Shown: piece by piece, positions 17,066 to 25,480 of the stretch
How the letters are laid out: each line of letters starts with the position of its first letter
Position numbering within the stretch: the stretch's first letter is position 1
Assembly (NCBI RefSeq): GCF_014206875.1
Contig: NZ_JACIJO010000002.1
Coordinates: forward strand, 248,001 to 312,000
Length of the DNA stretch: 64,000 nt
Direction of reading: 5' to 3'
Source: Algoriphagus iocasae
GTDB lineage: Bacteria; Bacteroidota; Bacteroidia; Cytophagales; Cyclobacteriaceae
Translations under genes and position numbers: made by a program
Notes under the pieces: generated by a model
The model's database searches: none
What the model saw: only the letters and a program-made list of their open reading frames with translations
Told to the model about the DNA's origin: nothing

Positions 17066-17896
17066 TTATTTTTTAACGATTAACAAATTACAAGGCAAAG
17101 TACTCAACAGGTCCTCAAGGTCATGCGGAAATATTCTATCAAAGAAATTGAGCTTGTGCTCATCTCCTACCACCAACAAGTCAGCGTTGATTTTTTCACA
17201 AAAACGAGCCAATTCTATTGCCCATCTTCCTCCAGTTACTTTTATGTTGATCTTCAAATCCTCTTTATCCAACTTATCTAGAATATCCTCCACGTACTTG
17301 ATCTCATCCTGCACCAATTGACGGCGGGTTTGCGCTACTTCCTGTTCGGAATCCTCTGAAGCAGTCCCCATTTGCAAACCATACATTTTGATTTCATTCA
17401 AGATGTAAACCTGATCCGCCTTTACTTTTTTAGAAAAACCAATACCATGCTCAATTACGAAAGGTGTTATTGGCGTCTGTGTCCCATTAAAAACCACTTG
17501 AGAAAAACCCGTAGTTTCGACTTTTGGTTCTATCAAAGTCAAAACAGAACAAGGCGCTTTACGAATGATTTTCCTTCCAACAGACCCCAAGTAATAGGTC
17601 AAAAAACTTTCATTTTTTAACGCCCCTGCTACCAAAAGATCCACTTCTTCATCTCGGCATGCCTCCAAAATCATCTTTCCAGGCTTACCTTCTTTCCAGA
17701 TGATTTTCGTTCTCTCTCTCGATAGCTTTGCCTTGCCTATCACGTCATCCAGTTTCTCTTCCAATTCACTCGTTTTTTTACCTACATGGATCAAAACCAA
17801 TTCTGAATCAAAAAGTAAAACCAGTCTTTTGGTCTCTGCAATTAAAGCCTCAATCCTAGGAGAAAAGGCTATGGCAAGGGCTATTTTGTGGTACAT
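17066..17896 (-). CDS. universal stress protein, two tandem Usp domains
   Basis: Cytoplasmic protein of 276 residues made of two UspA-like domains (about 1-140 and 150-276), each of alternating beta strands and helices (YHKIALAIAFSPR...; the second ends in DLLVVGDEHKL...LPCNLLIVKK). The ATP-binding Gly motif GxxGx9GS is only partly kept in domain 1 (AGALKNES...LGSVGRKI) and degraded in domain 2. The start at 17896 is preferred because the Usp fold begins at once there; an in-frame start at 17968 adds 24 residues unlike the family. Operon with the CPA2 antiporter. Confidence 0.85.
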   Translation of the reverse strand: MYHKIALAIAFSPRIEALIAETKRLVLLFDSELVLIHVGKKTSELEEKLDDVIGKAKLSRERTKIIWKEGKPGKMILEACRDEEVDLLVAGALKNESFLTYYLGSVGRKIIRKAPCSVLTLIEPKVETTGFSQVVFNGTQTPITPFVIEHGIGFSKKVKADQVYILNEIKMYGLQMGTASEDSEQEVAQTRRQLVQDEIKYVEDILDKLDKEDLKINIKVTGGRWAIELARFCEKINADLLVVGDEHKLNFFDRIFPHDLEDLLSTLPCNLLIVKK

Positions 17897-18110
17897 CGTA
17901 GTATTTCTATTTTTATGAAATAAGCGAAATTTCCCGATCTGTACAACAAGTGAATTGATCTTCCCCACTTATCCTGAGCAATCCCCACTTAAGTGTGTTT
18001 TCGGCAAGCAGAAAAAGTACTTCCTCCAAAATGAGGAAATTTTATAAAATTTAAGAGAAGAATGGGAGTTTCCCCAGAATTTACCAGACACTTAAAAACC
18101 CAAACAATTT

Positions 18111-19703
18111 ATGAGAAAACTAATACTAAGTGGCTTACTGATAGGCAGCTTGGGATGGTCAATAAGTGCGAATGCACAGTCCGACTACCCAACTCTTACC
18201 CAGATAAACCAACGCTTACAAAAAATCGGAACAAATGCTTCTGCGGAGCTTTCTTCCCTGACCAAAACTGAAGGAGGAAAAGATATCTGGGTTCTAAAAA
18301 TAGGAACAGGTGAAGTGGACAATAAACCGGCCATCGCAGTGGTAGGTGGTGCGGAAGGATTTCATGTTACGAGTGTTGAACTTGCATTACAGTTTGCCGA
18401 GAAATTGGTTTCTGAGCATGTTGACGCATTGGAAACCACCACTTTTTATGTGTTTCCAAACATGTCTCCTGATGCTTACGCTCAGTACCATGATGCCTTG
18501 AAGTATGAGAGAAGAGGAAATGCAGTGTCTGTAGATCATGACAGAGATGGAACAGCTGGCGACAATGGCTATACCGATCTGGATGGAAACGGAATGATTA
18601 CTTGGATGCGTGTAGAAGATCCGATGGGAGAATACGTGATCTCAAAAGACGATGACCGGGTAATGGTTAAAGCAGATCGATCAAAAGGCGAAGCTGGTAC
18701 ACATTCCTTGTATCGAGAATCAAAAGATGACGATCATGATGGAAAATTTGCTGAGGATTTAACAGAAGGAATCGCTTTCAACAAGTCTTTGACCTATAAA
18801 TTCCCTGTATTTGAGCCTTTGGCAGGTGATATCCCTGTTGCTCAAAAAGAATCGAGAGCTTTATTGGATTACCTTTTTGATCAGTGGAACATTTTTGCTT
18901 TTGTTACATTTTCTCCGGCAAACAATCTTTCCTCTCCATTGAAATACAATGCTGGAGATGCCAGAAAGCGAATTGTGACCTCCATTCTTGAAAAAGATCA
19001 AGCGCTCAACGCCATGGTTTCTGGCGTTTATAATGAAACGATTTCTGAAAAACCATATCAGCAAACCAACCAAGGAACTGACGGGGATTTTTTCCAATGG
19101 GCATATTTCCATTTTGGAAGACTTAGCTTCGGAACTCCAGGTTATTGGACACCTGAATTCAAAAGCAAATCAAACTCAGATGCCAACTACTTGGCATGGG
19201 CAGATTCTTTAGGATGGGAAGGCGTTTATACACCTTGGAAAGAGATTCAGCATCCAGATTTCCCAGGAAAAAAAGTGGAAGTAGGTGGAATTAATCCATT
19301 TGTAAAGGCAAATGCACCATTTGACCAAGTGGGAGAAATCGCTGAAGAGCATACCGATTTCATCTTAAAATTGGCTGAAATGCAGCCAAAATTGGAAATC
19401 CATAACGTCAAAGTTGAGGATATCGGAAATGGCTTGACTAGAATTTCAGCAGATTTATTTAACAACTCACCGATTCCGACGCACTCTCAAATGGGTGAGC
19501 GATCCAGATGGCTTCGCAAAGTAAGAGTAGATCTGCAGGCACCTGCAGACCGAATTGTATCAGGTGACAAAATCCAGTTGATCGATGTGATCGGAGCTTA
19601 TGATAAAGTAGAGCTCAGCTGGATTGTCAAAGGAAAAGAGGACGTTTCAGTTAAAGCTGGAGCTTCTCATGCAGGATTTACTCAATCGACTTTCAAACTC
19701 TAA
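18111..19703 (+). CDS. M14-family carboxypeptidase homologue, predicted inactive
   Basis: Secreted protein of 530 residues (signal peptide ending ANAQ) with the M14 zinc carboxypeptidase fold, paralogue of the next gene. Aligned without gaps to that gene, the zinc motif HSNE becomes EGFH (82-85: His and Glu positions are exchanged), the third ligand His303 becomes Ser268, and the catalytic Glu of the SNE motif is Pro. The NRDW substrate-binding segment is also lost. Shared Ca-binding-like repeats (DHDRDGTAGDNGYTDLDG) show the relation. Hence it is probably a non-peptidase homologue, perhaps binding peptides or partnering the active enzyme. The start at 18111 is chosen by the signal peptide. 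Confidence 0.85.
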   Translation: MRKLILSGLLIGSLGWSISANAQSDYPTLTQINQRLQKIGTNASAELSSLTKTEGGKDIWVLKIGTGEVDNKPAIAVVGGAEGFHVTSVELALQFAEKLVSEHVDALETTTFYVFPNMSPDAYAQYHDALKYERRGNAVSVDHDRDGTAGDNGYTDLDGNGMITWMRVEDPMGEYVISKDDDRVMVKADRSKGEAGTHSLYRESKDDDHDGKFAEDLTEGIAFNKSLTYKFPVFEPLAGDIPVAQKESRALLDYLFDQWNIFAFVTFSPANNLSSPLKYNAGDARKRIVTSILEKDQALNAMVSGVYNETISEKPYQQTNQGTDGDFFQWAYFHFGRLSFGTPGYWTPEFKSKSNSDANYLAWADSLGWEGVYTPWKEIQHPDFPGKKVEVGGINPFVKANAPFDQVGEIAEEHTDFILKLAEMQPKLEIHNVKVEDIGNGLTRISADLFNNSPIPTHSQMGERSRWLRKVRVDLQAPADRIVSGDKIQLIDVIGAYDKVELSWIVKGKEDVSVKAGASHAGFTQSTFKL

Positions 19704-19715
19704 TCTCTAAAACTC

Positions 19716-21449
19716 ATGAAAACAACAAAATTAATCGTTGGGCTGGCTTTTAGTGCTTTGAGTCTGACTTCAATCACTGCCAACGCACAGGACAAATTCT
19801 TCCAGGCGGTAGGCACACCATACATGCCAAAAGTGGAAATCGCATTTAACCGCTATTACACTTACGAAGGCTTGGTGGACAATATGAAAAAAATCGCTGC
19901 GGCTCATCCGGATATTGCGAAAATCGAATCTATCGGAAAGTCCTATGAAGGTCGCGATATGATGACATTGACAATCACGGATTTTTCTACCGGCCCGGAT
20001 ACTGATAAGCCAGCCATGTGGATTGATGGAAACATTCACTCCAATGAAATTCAAGGCGGTGAATTTGCCTTGTATGCAGCCTGGTATTTGACAGAAATGC
20101 ATGCTGACAATGAATTCATTCAGCAGTTACTAAAAGACAAAACCTTTTACATCACTCCTACCATCAACCCAGATGCTAGAAATGACTTCTTTAACCAACC
20201 AAACACAGCCAACTCTCCTAGATCTGGTATGATGGTTTTGGACAATGACCGGGATGGATTAAATGGAGAAGATGGAATGGATGATCTCGATGGTGATGGA
20301 CACATCACAATGATGATCAGAAAATCTCCTACCGGACGATTTATCAAAGATCCTCAGGATCCAAGAAAACTGATTATGGTAGGTGCTGATAAAGTCGGCG
20401 AATATGAAATGCTAGGCCAAGAAGGTACAGATGGAGATGGCGATGGCAGAGTCAATGACGATGGAGTAGGATATTACGATCCAAACAGAGATTGGGGCTG
20501 GAACTGGCAGCCTGATTACATCCAAAGAGGTGCTTTAAGATATCCATTTACACTTCCGGAAAACCGAAACATCATGGAATTCGTGATGAAGCATCCGAAT
20601 ATTGCTGGTGCGCAAAGTTTTCACAACTCAGGAGGAATGATCTTGAGAGGTCCTGGAGCGGAAGAAGATGTTAGTACTTACAACAGAGAAGACATCAGAA
20701 TCTATGATGCCATTGCTTCAAAAGGTGAGGAAATGATTCCTGGGTATAGATACCTGACTGTTTACAAAGATTTGTATTCGGTTTTCGGTGGAGAGCTTGA
20801 CTGGTTTTATGGAACAAGAGGAGTATTCACCTATTCCAATGAGCTGATGAACTCCTACTTATATTTCCACAAACCTTCACAAGGAAGAGGTCAAGATGAG
20901 ATGTTTGAAGTTGACGAACTCCTAACCATGGGAGATGCTTTTGTGATGTGGCATGAATTTGAGCATCCACAATTTGGAACTGTGGAAATCGGTGGCTTTA
21001 AGAAGACTTTCGGAAGAGCGCATCCAGGTTTCTTGCTTGAGCAAGATGCACACAGAAATGCGGCATTTACGATTTACCATGCCTATCATACTCCAAAACT
21101 TTCTGTGATGGATGTAAAAGAAGAAGACCTAGGTGGTGGATTGAAAGCTATCACTGCGACAATTTTCAACGAAAGATTAATGCCTACTCACGCCAGCCAG
21201 GATCTAAAACACCATATCGAAAGACCTGATTATGTCACGATTTCTGGCGCCAAAGTCGTTGCTGGATTTGTGGTAGAGGATGAAGACTTTAAGAAATTCA
21301 GTGAGCAAAAAATGAATCCTGAGAAAATTGCGGTAGCAAACATCCCAGGTATGACCGCTGTAAAAGTTAAATGGATCGTATCATCCGGTTCAAACTATAC
21401 CATAACTGTAGATTCCGCCAAAGGTGGAAAAGCAAGCTGGAAAAAGTAA
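19716..21449 (+). CDS. M14 family zinc carboxypeptidase
   Basis: Secreted zinc carboxypeptidase of 577 residues, signal peptide ending ANAQ at 25. The catalytic site is complete: zinc ligands His108 and Glu111 in GNIHSNE, His303 in SFHNSGG, Arg311, and general base Glu376 in TYSNELMNS. The NPDARN (151-156) and DPNRDW segments are normal. Asp-rich stretches (DNDRDGLNGEDGMDDLDG) look like calcium-binding loops. A C-terminal beta domain follows the catalytic domain at about 460. It lies 12 bases after the inactive paralogue and ends at a strong terminator, so the two are one operon. Confidence 0.92.
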   Translation: MKTTKLIVGLAFSALSLTSITANAQDKFFQAVGTPYMPKVEIAFNRYYTYEGLVDNMKKIAAAHPDIAKIESIGKSYEGRDMMTLTITDFSTGPDTDKPAMWIDGNIHSNEIQGGEFALYAAWYLTEMHADNEFIQQLLKDKTFYITPTINPDARNDFFNQPNTANSPRSGMMVLDNDRDGLNGEDGMDDLDGDGHITMMIRKSPTGRFIKDPQDPRKLIMVGADKVGEYEMLGQEGTDGDGDGRVNDDGVGYYDPNRDWGWNWQPDYIQRGALRYPFTLPENRNIMEFVMKHPNIAGAQSFHNSGGMILRGPGAEEDVSTYNREDIRIYDAIASKGEEMIPGYRYLTVYKDLYSVFGGELDWFYGTRGVFTYSNELMNSYLYFHKPSQGRGQDEMFEVDELLTMGDAFVMWHEFEHPQFGTVEIGGFKKTFGRAHPGFLLEQDAHRNAAFTIYHAYHTPKLSVMDVKEEDLGGGLKAITATIFNERLMPTHASQDLKHHIERPDYVTISGAKVVAGFVVEDEDFKKFSEQKMNPEKIAVANIPGMTAVKVKWIVSSGSNYTITVDSAKGGKASWKK

Positions 21450-21474
21450 TCATTAACTTTTCCATATAAATTGA

Positions 21475-21508
21475 AAAGCCTCGGTATTTGCCGGGGCTTT
21501 TTTTTTGC
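21475..21508 (+). terminator. Rho-independent terminator of the M14 operon
   Basis: Ten-pair stem AAAGCCTCGG/CCGGGGCTTT (one G-T pair), 6-base loop, then nine T. Confidence 0.88.
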
Positions 21509-21579
21509 TTTGATAATGGCCTAGCGCTTGCGGTTATTTAGTTGAAAATCAGTTTTAAATCAATTAAACCAACGAAGCA

Positions 21580-21828
21580 ATGTCCAAAAAACATGGCCCA
21601 AGTATCAAAAACAGTGATCAATACGAAGCATTACTGGATAAAGGAATGAGCAAAGAAAAAGCTGCAAGAATATCCAACGACCCCAATTCGGGTAAAAAAG
21701 GCGGCAAAGCCAAGGACTACGAGGAAAGAACCAAAAAGGAGTTGTATCAAAAAGCCAAAGAAGTGGGCATTCCAAACAGAAGTAAAATGAGTAAAGCGGA
21801 GCTCATAAAAGCATTAAGAAACAATTAA
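21580..21828 (+). CDS. small basic protein with SAP/Rho-N-like C-terminus (DUF7218-like)
   Basis: Cytoplasmic protein of 82 residues, strongly basic. The N-terminal half KKHGPSIKNSDQYEALLDKG and the GKKGGKAKDYEERTKKELY segment match small proteins often annotated as Rho termination factor N-terminal domain or DUF7218; the C-terminal 35 residues (LYQKAKEVGIPNRSKMSKAEL) form a helix-turn-helix SAP-like unit that usually binds nucleic acid. Target unknown. Confidence 0.8.
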   Translation: MSKKHGPSIKNSDQYEALLDKGMSKEKAARISNDPNSGKKGGKAKDYEERTKKELYQKAKEVGIPNRSKMSKAELIKALRNN

Positions 21829-21863
21829 AGTCTCGGAATTAACCATCATCGATTCATTACTAA

Positions 21864-21896
21864 GCCCAAAAAAATTTAGATTCTTCAAGTTTGGGC
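21864..21896. repeat. Hairpin downstream of the small basic protein gene
   Basis: Perfect 7-bp inverted repeat GCCCAAA/TTTGGGC with a 19-base loop, between two converging genes. No T run follows the stem on the plus strand, so a terminator role is uncertain. Confidence 0.35.
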
Positions 21897-21897
21897 A

Positions 21898-21931
21898 TAA
21901 AAAAATCCCGTTCCTTTTCAGAAACGGGATT
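21898..21931 (-). terminator. Terminator of the secreted beta-protein gene
   Basis: Stem AATCCCGTT/AACGGGATT followed on the minus strand by a T run; 22 bases after the stop codon. Confidence 0.85.
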
Positions 21932-21952
21932 CAATAAATAATAGCTGGTTAA

Positions 21953-22516
21953 TTACAGACTAGTAACATAAGATTCGAAACCGCTACCAGTAGACACTTT
22001 GAAAGTGATGTTTCCGCTTGGCTTAGCGATATCGTAGATTTTATGTAATCCTTGAGGATTGTCGATTCTTTCTGTGTGGATCAAGTGATCACCATCATAG
22101 ATAGAAACCAATACTTCTTTTGCTTCTAGGTTGCTTACCAACAATCTGTACTTGTTGTCAGACATTTTAGAAACTCTAGAGAATACAGCAGGAGCTTCAG
22201 CTACGAAAGTATCGAAAGAGGCAGTTCTTAAAATACCTGATTCGTCCAATACTTCAACTTCGTAAGTTCCTTCTGGAAGAGCATTCAAGTCATATCTCTT
22301 AGCAAATGCTTCTTCTTTGTTGATTTTATCTCTCATTACCAATCTGTCTTCAGAATCGGTAATTTTTACGATTACAGTACCTTGTGGTACAGCAGAATAA
22401 GATACTGCCACCTTTTTAGCTTCAGTCTGTCTGATGCTGACGATTTTGTCTCTGTCTGTTGCGAATGCTCCTGTTGCGATCCCCGCAGCAAAAAGCAAAG
22501 AGAATAATTTTTTCAT
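21953..22516 (-). CDS. secreted beta-rich protein of unknown function
   Basis: Protein of 187 residues with a Sec signal (MKKLFSLLFAAGIATGAFA). The mature part is two short beta-sandwich-like halves of about 80 residues, each of the form (VAVSYSAVPQGTVIVKITD...YEVEVLD) and (YRLLVSNLEAKEVLVSIYD...ITFKVST); this resembles short Bacteroidota secreted Ig-like proteins such as DUF3244, but I cannot assign a family. The start at 22516 is set by the signal peptide; an upstream in-frame ATG (22576) adds 20 residues. A near-perfect promoter, a long structured leader and a strong terminator suggest high expression. Confidence 0.75.
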   Translation of the reverse strand: MKKLFSLLFAAGIATGAFATDRDKIVSIRQTEAKKVAVSYSAVPQGTVIVKITDSEDRLVMRDKINKEEAFAKRYDLNALPEGTYEVEVLDESGILRTASFDTFVAEAPAVFSRVSKMSDNKYRLLVSNLEAKEVLVSIYDGDHLIHTERIDNPQGLHKIYDIAKPSGNITFKVSTGSGFESYVTSL

Positions 22517-22559
22517 TTTAATAATTGGTTTAATAGGTTTTAGATTCTTCGTGTAACCG

Positions 22560-22580
22560 CTGGATGGCTGTTCCATCTAG
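22560..22580 (-). promoter_or_regulatory. Hairpin in the 5' leader of the secreted beta-protein gene
   Basis: On the minus strand CTAGATGG-AACAG-CCATCCAG pairs 7 of 8 bases. It lies inside the predicted 117-base leader, 44 bases before the start codon, and could affect message stability or translation. Confidence 0.4.
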
Positions 22581-22639
22581 TGGGGATATTTTGGGGTTAC
22601 AGGGTCTGTCTAGATCTTGTCCGGACATTGTTTACTCTA

Positions 22640-22670
22640 CAAAGGTAGCTAACGGAATCTATTTTGCAAA
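22640..22670 (-). promoter_or_regulatory. Consensus Bacteroidota promoter of the secreted beta-protein gene
   Basis: TTTG (22670-22667), exactly 19 bases, then TACCTTTG (22647-22640) on the minus strand, a full match to TTTG-N19-TAnnTTTG. The predicted transcription start is near 22633, about 117 bases before the ATG. Confidence 0.75.
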
Positions 22671-23011
22671 TGTTTCAACAAAAAATACTTTTCATTGTCG
22701 AATTCGTAAGATTTTTAATGATTTGTTAACGATAACATATTTTTCTTTCGCTATCGATTGCGGAAATCGTTTCATTTCGAATTTTAATCATTTCGCAAAA
22801 TTTAATTAATTATTATTCATTTTGAACAGAATAATGTATGCACATCAAATTATTATTTCCCACGAAAAATGATGAATATTTTGTAAAAAAAAATTTTAAA
22901 AAAGTTTTTAAGAGGTTAAAAATCATCCCTTTCTAGAAGATTTTTATGTGAAATTCTACTGATCTGATTCAAATACCAACCCGATACGAAAGCATAATTT
23001 TGATTTTAGCC
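22671..23011. other. AT-rich intergenic stretch without identified gene
   Basis: About 340 bases of very AT-rich DNA between the promoter of the secreted protein and the terminator of the DUF4252 operon, with many A/T runs. I see no open frame with coding character and no RNA structure I can support. An AT-rich upstream element for the neighbouring promoter is possible. Confidence 0.5.
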
Positions 23012-23045
23012 AAAAAAAAGAGCTGACATTTAATATGTCAGCTCT
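23012..23045 (-). terminator. Terminator of the ECF-DUF4252 operon
   Basis: Perfect 11-bp stem AGAGCTGACAT/ATGTCAGCTCT with a 5-base loop, then eight T on the minus strand. Confidence 0.92.
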
Positions 23046-23067
23046 GATATAATCGAAAGAATAATGC

Positions 23068-23550
23068 TTAATGAATACCTTTACTTGTGGCTCTTGCTAC
23101 AGTTTCGGAATCAAACTGGCCTTTGAGCTCTACGACCATCAGATCTCCTTCATCCCCTCCTACCATTACTACTAAATCAGAAATGGTATTTCCTCCTTTG
23201 GAATAGACTAAGACTCCACCTTTACCTTCAGATGCTTCCATTAGCAATTCATATCTCTCTTTTTCCAGACCCTTTTGCAAAGCTTTAAACTCTAACCTGT
23301 TTTCATCGGCATTATCTGGCAAGGTGAAGAAATTCAATTTCTCAACAGATTTTGCGACAGCAGCCATGTCATTCTTATCCATATCAATTTTGAACCCATC
23401 TGCGAAATTCATGAAGTTGCCACCCAACTCCAGGTGAAAAAAGTCATCATCTGCCTTATACTTTTCATAAAGCGCCTTTACACTTTTACTTTGTGCCTGC
23501 ACAGTCATGACCGCTCCGATCAATGCCAATGTTAAAATCAATTTTTTCAT
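23068..23550 (-). CDS. DUF4252 secreted protein, second copy
   Basis: Periplasmic or surface protein of 160 residues with signal peptide ending VQAQ at 20. The rest matches the DUF4252 pattern: LYEKYKADDDFFHLELGGNFM, a basic/acidic middle, then VVMVGGDEGDLMVVELKG near the end. Function unknown; the family is confined to Bacteroidota and is often encoded in ECF sigma operons. Last gene of a four-gene operon, 20 bases after its paralogue. Confidence 0.85.
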   Translation of the reverse strand: MKKLILTLALIGAVMTVQAQSKSVKALYEKYKADDDFFHLELGGNFMNFADGFKIDMDKNDMAAVAKSVEKLNFFTLPDNADENRLEFKALQKGLEKERYELLMEASEGKGGVLVYSKGGNTISDLVVMVGGDEGDLMVVELKGQFDSETVARATSKGIH

Positions 23551-23570
23551 TTTATAAGTAGGTTTAGTTT

Positions 23571-24116
23571 TTATTTATTTCCTTTTGATCCTTTACTGCC
23601 CTTGCCATAAGAGTCCATGCCCGGGATATCTGTTTTTTCTGCCAACATGTTTAGATCCTCATAGGTGAAATTGCCTAGCATGGACAAAAGAGTAAAATCT
23701 CCATCATCTCCCGATATCATTAAAAGCTCCCTCACTAGTCCACCTTCTTCACGAACCAAAAACTTCAGACTGGATCCTTTATCCTGAACATCCATCAATT
23801 CCTCGTATTTATTTTTGGTCAATGTCCCCATCGCCTCTTTATAAAAGGTCTGGCCATTAACTTCATCAGAACTCAGAATCCTGATGCCTTTCACTTTCTG
23901 GATCAATTCCCCCAGCTCTTTTGATTCCGCATCCGAACCGGAATTGTTCTTCAAAAATCCACCAGCCATACTCATCATCTTCGGAGATATATAAACCCTT
24001 GAGAAGCGATCGTCCTCCATATAATTCGAGAAGAATTTCTGGATAGCATCATCCTGGGCCTGCACCTTTACTACCAATGCCATCAGTAGTAGCGGAAGTA
24101 TCAATAACTTTTTCAT
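23571..24116 (-). CDS. DUF4252 secreted protein, first copy
   Basis: Protein of 181 residues with signal peptide ending VQAQ at about 21. DUF4252 features are seen as FFSNYMEDDRFSRVYISPKMM and LLMISGDDGDFTLLSMLG, parallel to the next gene. It differs by a Gly/Ser/Lys-rich tail (YGKGSKGSKGNK). Begins 3 bases after the membrane regulator gene. Function unknown; see the neighbouring sigma factor for likely control. Confidence 0.85.
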   Translation of the reverse strand: MKKLLILPLLLMALVVKVQAQDDAIQKFFSNYMEDDRFSRVYISPKMMSMAGGFLKNNSGSDAESKELGELIQKVKGIRILSSDEVNGQTFYKEAMGTLTKNKYEELMDVQDKGSSLKFLVREEGGLVRELLMISGDDGDFTLLSMLGNFTYEDLNMLAEKTDIPGMDSYGKGSKGSKGNK

Positions 24117-24119
24117 ATT

Positions 24120-24548
24120 CTATTTTTTTATCGTCCCAAACATTTGGTTCGTCGTATTCAAGTATTTCATATCATTCATGACCTGCATTTGCTCCTGCCC
24201 TTTTGCAAGATTTGTTTGTATCAAAGCAAAGGCCTGCATCACTTCTTCATAAGCCTGTCTCTCCTCCTGGTTTTTCTCATAGACTCTCCAGCCTACAAAA
24301 GAAGCCGTGAAAATGGCCACAGATGCCGCCCAGCTCAACCATTGAGAATTGATTTTTCTGACTTTAGCTTTAGGCATTGTCAGGTTTTCAGGATTTTCCT
24401 GACCATAGGATTCCATCAAGCCGAAAAAGCCTTTCTCCTTCTCAAAGTCGGATTGGGATTTTAGCAAAGACTTCAACTCTTGCTCTTCTGCCAGAGAAGT
24501 TTCTCCCTCCCAATATTTTTCCAATAAACTCTCTATTCTTTCCTTCAT
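24120..24548 (-). CDS. single-pass membrane protein, putative anti-sigma factor
   Basis: Protein of 142 residues with a cytoplasmic N-terminal helix pair (MKERIESLLEKYWEGETSLAEEQELKSLL), one transmembrane helix at about 70-86 (WLSWAASVAIFTASFVGW) and a coiled-coil-like periplasmic part. The N-terminal EKYWEGETSLAEE form is common in Bacteroidota proteins encoded next to ECF sigma factors; no zinc-binding HxxxCxxC is present. Its 4-base overlap with the sigma gene (ATGA) supports an anti-sigma role, which remains inference. Confidence 0.7.
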   Translation of the reverse strand: MKERIESLLEKYWEGETSLAEEQELKSLLKSQSDFEKEKGFFGLMESYGQENPENLTMPKAKVRKINSQWLSWAASVAIFTASFVGWRVYEKNQEERQAYEEVMQAFALIQTNLAKGQEQMQVMNDMKYLNTTNQMFGTIKK

Positions 24549-25036
24549 CCTCTTTCCTTTAACGCGATCATTTTTTCTCTAATCTTGGTACGTGCTCTAT
24601 GCAAATTCACTTTTACCTGTTCTATGCTTACTTCTAAATACTCAGCAATTTCTTCGTAGGTCATTCCTTCTACCTCCCTCAACTGAAAAATCTCCTGCTG
24701 TTTCAATGGAAGATCCTTTAGCAAAAGCATCACTTTTCTTACCGATTCTTTTACTTCTTCATTGACTGGCTCAGCTGTTTGAATTTCTTCAATTCCATCT
24801 AACCCATCCAGTCTTTTTGAAGCTCGAAAATGCATCAACACTTCATTTTTCAAACTTTTGACTAGCCAGCCCGATAAATTGGGATGATTCGCCAATTCCT
24901 CTTCCTTCTGAAAAGATTTTTCGAAAACATTCTGAATCATATCCTCCGCCAACGCTCGGTCTCTGATCCATAGATACACCAATCGGTATAGCTTCGATCT
25001 TTTCGGCCAGATATGTGTTTCAAAAAATGACTTCAT
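24545..25036 (-). CDS. RNA polymerase ECF sigma factor
   Basis: Sigma-70 family, extracytoplasmic-function type, 163 residues. Region 2 is seen at about 8-75 (RLVYLWIRDRALAEDMIQNVFEKSF) and region 4 at about 105-155 (LPLKQQEIFQLREVEGMTYEEIAEYL, helix-turn-helix). It should direct RNA polymerase to the promoter of its own operon and perhaps others. First gene of the operon with the membrane regulator and two DUF4252 proteins, which suggests those proteins are the regulated output. Confidence 0.92.
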   Translation of the reverse strand: MKSFFETHIWPKRSKLYRLVYLWIRDRALAEDMIQNVFEKSFQKEEELANHPNLSGWLVKSLKNEVLMHFRASKRLDGLDGIEEIQTAEPVNEEVKESVRKVMLLLKDLPLKQQEIFQLREVEGMTYEEIAEYLEVSIEQVKVNLHRARTKIREKMIALKERG

Positions 25037-25274
25037 TTTGTTAGGTGATGCATCAATTATTGAAATGTTACAGTTTGAAGAAAAAAAATTTAGAAATATT
25101 CAGAAAATAATGATTTATAAGTCCCTATCATTCCAAAACTCCTCTAAAAAGAAGCAAATGGAACACACAAATAATATTATTTCGAAAGAAATTTAGTATG
25201 CATGCAGAGTATTTATTACTTTGCATCTATCAAAAAGTAAAAGAAATGCCGACTGAAACCCCAAAAAAAGACAT

Positions 25275-25301
25275 AAAAAAAGCCCCATCTTACGACGAGG
25301 C
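25275..25301 (-). terminator. Probable terminator of tRNA-Phe
   Basis: Short stem GCCTC/GGGGC followed by seven T directly after the tRNA 3' end on the minus strand. Confidence 0.55.
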
Positions 25302-25377
25302 TGGTGGTGATGAGTGGATTCGAACCACCGACTCACGGATTTTCAGTCCGATGCTCTACCAACTGAGCTACATCACC
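25302..25377 (-). tRNA. tRNA-Phe (GAA)
   Basis: Complete cloverleaf of 76 bases including an encoded CCA end. The acceptor stem is GGTGATG/CATCACC, the D arm GCTCAGTTGGTAGAGC, the anticodon loop CTGAAAA with anticodon GAA, and the T arm has GGTTCGAATCC. Confidence 0.97.
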
Positions 25378-25480
25378 TTCTTGTAAAGTGATGCAAAGGT
25401 AGGTATTTGAATATTTGATGCAAACCATTTGAGAAAAAAAATAAAGACAAAAACTAAAGAAAATAGCTAAACTCATCACT

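Noticed and set aside
25198..25386. Open frame of 62 codons across tRNA-Phe
   Set aside because: It reads the antisense strand of the tRNA and its terminator; the peptide has no support.
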